A stretch of 64,000 bases of DNA from Paenibacillus lutrae (GTDB lineage: Bacteria; Bacillota; Bacilli; Paenibacillales; NBRC-103111). Of the stretch, positions 61,778 to 64,000 are shown one piece after another. Made by a program: the position numbers and the translations under genes. The notes under the pieces are model-generated. The model saw only the letters and a program-made list of their open reading frames with translations, ran no database searches and was not told where the DNA came from. The stretch is from the NCBI RefSeq assembly GCF_009757775.1, contig NZ_RHLK01000005.1, positions 186,969 to 250,968 of the forward strand. The letters run 5' to 3'. Numbering within the stretch: the first letter of the stretch is position 1; each line of letters starts with the position of its first letter.

Positions 61778-61979
61778 CTGGCTCACCCTTCCGGCTTTGG
61801 CTCCGAGCAATTAAGATGGATTATTTAAGCTCAGTTCTGTCAGCATTATAATCCTAACCTGGAAACATCGTCCATGATTATCTTTTTTGAGGCTGCTTTT
61901 TTGACAGGGTCAAGGTTAAAGGACAGATGGCAGATCCGCGCTGTGATTCAGTCTTCCATATGCAGCCTGGGCCATCGAC

Positions 61980-62504
61980 TCAGCCAGCCCTTTTGCTCCA
62001 CTCTTTGGCGGTAATAGGAACCGTTTCAAAAGAAGGGCATCTCTTCACCCGGAGTTGAAACAGATCCGAGAGCCCGTGAGGCGCAACAATTTCGAGCCGG
62101 TCCTCTTCCGTCCATCTGATCCCCACGGCAGTCGCCGTTTCCGGCCATCGGCTCAGCGCATCTTCCAGCGAAGTATAAGGCTCCACTTGGTTTCGCAGAT
62201 GCATGCGTGCCTGATTTTTGACAGACCAGTTCCATTTGGGACATTGTTCTTGTAAATCTTTCTCGGCTGCCCGGTCTCTTTGCTCCGATACATCCAGAAG
62301 ATCCAGGTAGACAACGTCCGTATCATTGAGCGGAGTTGCGGTCCTATAGCCATGAAGCTGATCCCACACATAATTGCGTACGAATCCGGCCGCGATAACA
62401 GCTTCTGGCAGCCGTTGATTCCGCAGGACCCTCAAAGCCTCCATTCTCTCCTCATTATGCAAAAACCACTCGATTAATTGCTCCCTGTAGACCGTCTCTT
62501 CCAT
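61980..62504 (-). CDS. Nucleotidyltransferase-like protein (DUF925/COG3575 type)
   Basis: A 174-residue cytoplasmic protein. The family pattern is LPEAVIAAGFVRNYVWDQLHGY near residue 33 followed by LNDTDVVYLDLLD near 60, where paired acidic residues take the place of the nucleotidyltransferase metal site, and PYTSLEDALSRWPETATAVGIRW near 109. The ATG at 62504 has GGGAG upstream. Partner and substrate are unknown; related genes are scattered in Firmicutes. Confidence 0.8.
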   Translation of the reverse strand: MEETVYREQLIEWFLHNEERMEALRVLRNQRLPEAVIAAGFVRNYVWDQLHGYRTATPLNDTDVVYLDLLDVSEQRDRAAEKDLQEQCPKWNWSVKNQARMHLRNQVEPYTSLEDALSRWPETATAVGIRWTEEDRLEIVAPHGLSDLFQLRVKRCPSFETVPITAKEWSKRAG

Positions 62505-62716
62505 TCTGCTCCCCCTGACATAAATATGGCTTGAGTAGTTCCGATAGGATAAAAACTCCAAATATTTTGAATTCCTTGGAAAAAAACCGCTTTCATATAA
62601 CTGTGGGCTCCGTATGCCCCGATATCACCCTACAGGTGCACAAACGTTCCTTGCCGCTCTCTTCTGCAGCCCTTTAAAATGGAAGGATGAGTAAATGAGC
62701 CGGGAGGTGCTGTGAC

Positions 62717-64000
62717 TTGGGCAGTACAAGACTACTGCGTGATTATGTAAAAGCTAATTTAGGCATGTATGCCACAGGTGTTTTCTTCATTATTCTATCC
62801 AATGTTACCCAATCTTTTTTTCCGCTGGTGCTGGGCCATCTTACCGATGACCTTCAGCAAAAGACCGCGACCCTGGAATCCATTGCCCGCTACAGCCTTA
62901 CCCTGCTTGGGATTGGCGTCACTTATGGCGTGCTGTTCGGTATCGGCCAGTATACCAATGCAAGGCTGGGAAGAAAATTCGAATATGTCACGCGCCAGAA
63001 GCTGTTCCGTCACTTTGCTTCCTTGAGTGAGTATTACTTCTCGAGACACGGCGTCGGAAGGCTGCTTAGCTATGTCATGAATGACGTAACAGCCGTAAGG
63101 GAATCGATTTCCAACGGCGTGAATCAGACTACTAACGCCATCTTCTTTATTTTATCCGCCTTTGTCATGATGTCACTTAGTTCCATTCCTTTTAGTCTGA
63201 TCGCGGGCACGCTCCTTCCCATGGCAACCATTCCCGTCATCGTCGTATTTCTGGGGCCACGCATACGTAAGCGCTCACTTGAAGTCCAGGAATCGCTCGC
63301 CTCTATGACCGAATCCGCCGAAGAACAGTTTGGCGGGATCCGGGTAACCAAGACTTTTGCAGCCGAAGAAATGGCTTCTGCACGTTTTGGAGCGAGTGTG
63401 GACCGAATCCGGCAGAATCAGCTCGCTCTGGTAAGAATTTCTTCCCTCTTCCAGACCCTGCTTCCCTTTATGGGTTCTCTCTCCATGGTTCTTGCCGTTC
63501 TTATAGGCGGCTATATGACGCTAACGAAACAGATTTCACTCGGAAGCTTCGTATCGCTTACTTTTTATCTGCGTATGATGATGACACCTTTGCAGCAAAT
63601 CGGCAATGTGATCAATATGATGCAGCGTTCCCGTGCCTCGCTCGAGCGGCTGAACAATCTGCTGGCTGCTGCGCCGGACATCCGTGAACGGCCTGATGCG
63701 GCAGAGCTGGGTCCGGGAGGGACGGATATCCAAATCAGGAATTTGTCTTTCTGCTACCCCGGTTCGGACCGCTGCGCACTGGAAGACATCAACCTGAGCA
63801 TCAAGCCGGGAAGAACGCTGGGCATTGTAGGCAGGACCGGCAGCGGCAAGACCACACTGGTTAAACTTCTGCTGCGGGTCTATGATCCTCCCGCCCATAC
63901 CATTCTAATCGGAGGAAGAGATATACGCGATGTCACGCTTAGCAGCCTGCGATCCCAGATCGCCTATATTCCCCAGGACGGCTTCCTGTTCAGTACAACG
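62717..64000 (+). CDS. ABC exporter half-transporter (membrane domain plus ATPase), partial at window edge
   Basis: The first 428 codons are visible without a stop. The six-helix membrane domain runs from about residue 17 to 300 (ATGVFFIILSNVTQSFFPLVLGHLTD, LFRHFASLSEYYFSRHGVGRLLSYVMNDV), then an ABC domain with SFCYPGSD at the A-loop, Walker A GRTGSGKTT near 376 and the Q-loop YIPQDGFLFS near 420. The start is TTG 62717 with GGGAGGTG seven bases upstream. The type resembles YheI/YheH-like heterodimeric exporters; its partner would lie beyond the window. Confidence 0.9.
   Translation, partial: MGSTRLLRDYVKANLGMYATGVFFIILSNVTQSFFPLVLGHLTDDLQQKTATLESIARYSLTLLGIGVTYGVLFGIGQYTNARLGRKFEYVTRQKLFRHFASLSEYYFSRHGVGRLLSYVMNDVTAVRESISNGVNQTTNAIFFILSAFVMMSLSSIPFSLIAGTLLPMATIPVIVVFLGPRIRKRSLEVQESLASMTESAEEQFGGIRVTKTFAAEEMASARFGASVDRIRQNQLALVRISSLFQTLLPFMGSLSMVLAVLIGGYMTLTKQISLGSFVSLTFYLRMMMTPLQQIGNVINMMQRSRASLERLNNLLAAAPDIRERPDAAELGPGGTDIQIRNLSFCYPGSDRCALEDINLSIKPGRTLGIVGRTGSGKTTLVKLLLRVYDPPAHTILIGGRDIRDVTLSSLRSQIAYIPQDGFLFSTT

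Overview
The window looks like chromosomal DNA of a spore-forming, moderately GC-rich Bacillales bacterium, most likely a Paenibacillus-like member of Paenibacillaceae. This is inferred from gene content (spore photoproduct lyase, KbaA-type KinB activator, YjcZ-type spore peptide, the yqhV/efp/yqhT/aroQ/yqhR/yqhQ block that borders spoIIIA in Bacillus, EF-P, MntR, Zur, T-box, extensive use of GTG and TTG starts behind strong Shine-Dalgarno sites). No rRNA, tRNA, CRISPR array or intact mobile element was seen.

Layout. 0-12 kb: partial yqhV, the ComA/ComB sulfolactate genes, a DUF441 protein, an aspartokinase with an internal beta-subunit start, a PF04392-type ABC transporter, then efp-yqhT-aroQ-yqhR and divergent yqhQ-yqhP. 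11-24 kb: patatin, mntR, splB, a zinc-uptake operon (znuACB, apparently followed by ccdA) with a consensus promoter flanked by Zur boxes, metG behind a methionine T-box, yidD and zur, a metallo-hydrolase, a sigma-K-like spore peptide gene, a CNNM/CBS protein and a divergent polysaccharide deacetylase with a sigma-G-like promoter. 24-42 kb: a duplicated-module fibronectin surface protein, quinone oxidoreductase, nitronate monooxygenase, a stalk-hydrolase, PerR-type dps, topB, kbaA, yisL, two Gfo/Idh/MocA dehydrogenases with a FAD oxidase, and a ba3-type oxidase operon (subunits IIa-II-I) with two redox-regulator-like palindromes.

42-50 kb: an LTA-synthase-like protein, a minus-strand set of two half-size chromate transporters, a ROK regulator and an SMP-30 lactonase, then a secreted GDPD, a 22-unit heptanucleotide repeat array and csbD. 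Sigma-B-like promoters precede both the GDPD gene and csbD.

50.6-60.3 kb is the most interesting region: a nine-gene, same-strand, tightly coupled cluster running PRD/EIIB regulator, amidohydrolase/deacetylase, free-standing PRD protein, SFCGS glycine-rich protein, DUF4312, DUF4311 and DUF4310 membrane proteins, DgaE-like PLP ammonia-lyase and DgaF-like KDPG aldolase. ptsI and ptsH lie immediately upstream. No classical EIIA/EIIB/EIIC set is present, so the four uncharacterised small proteins are candidates for a novel, PTS-linked uptake machinery for an acylated amino-sugar acid whose breakdown would end in pyruvate and glyceraldehyde-3-phosphate. This is inference from gene order and enzyme families. 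The window ends with an MFS permease, a nucleotidyltransferase-like protein and a partial ABC exporter.
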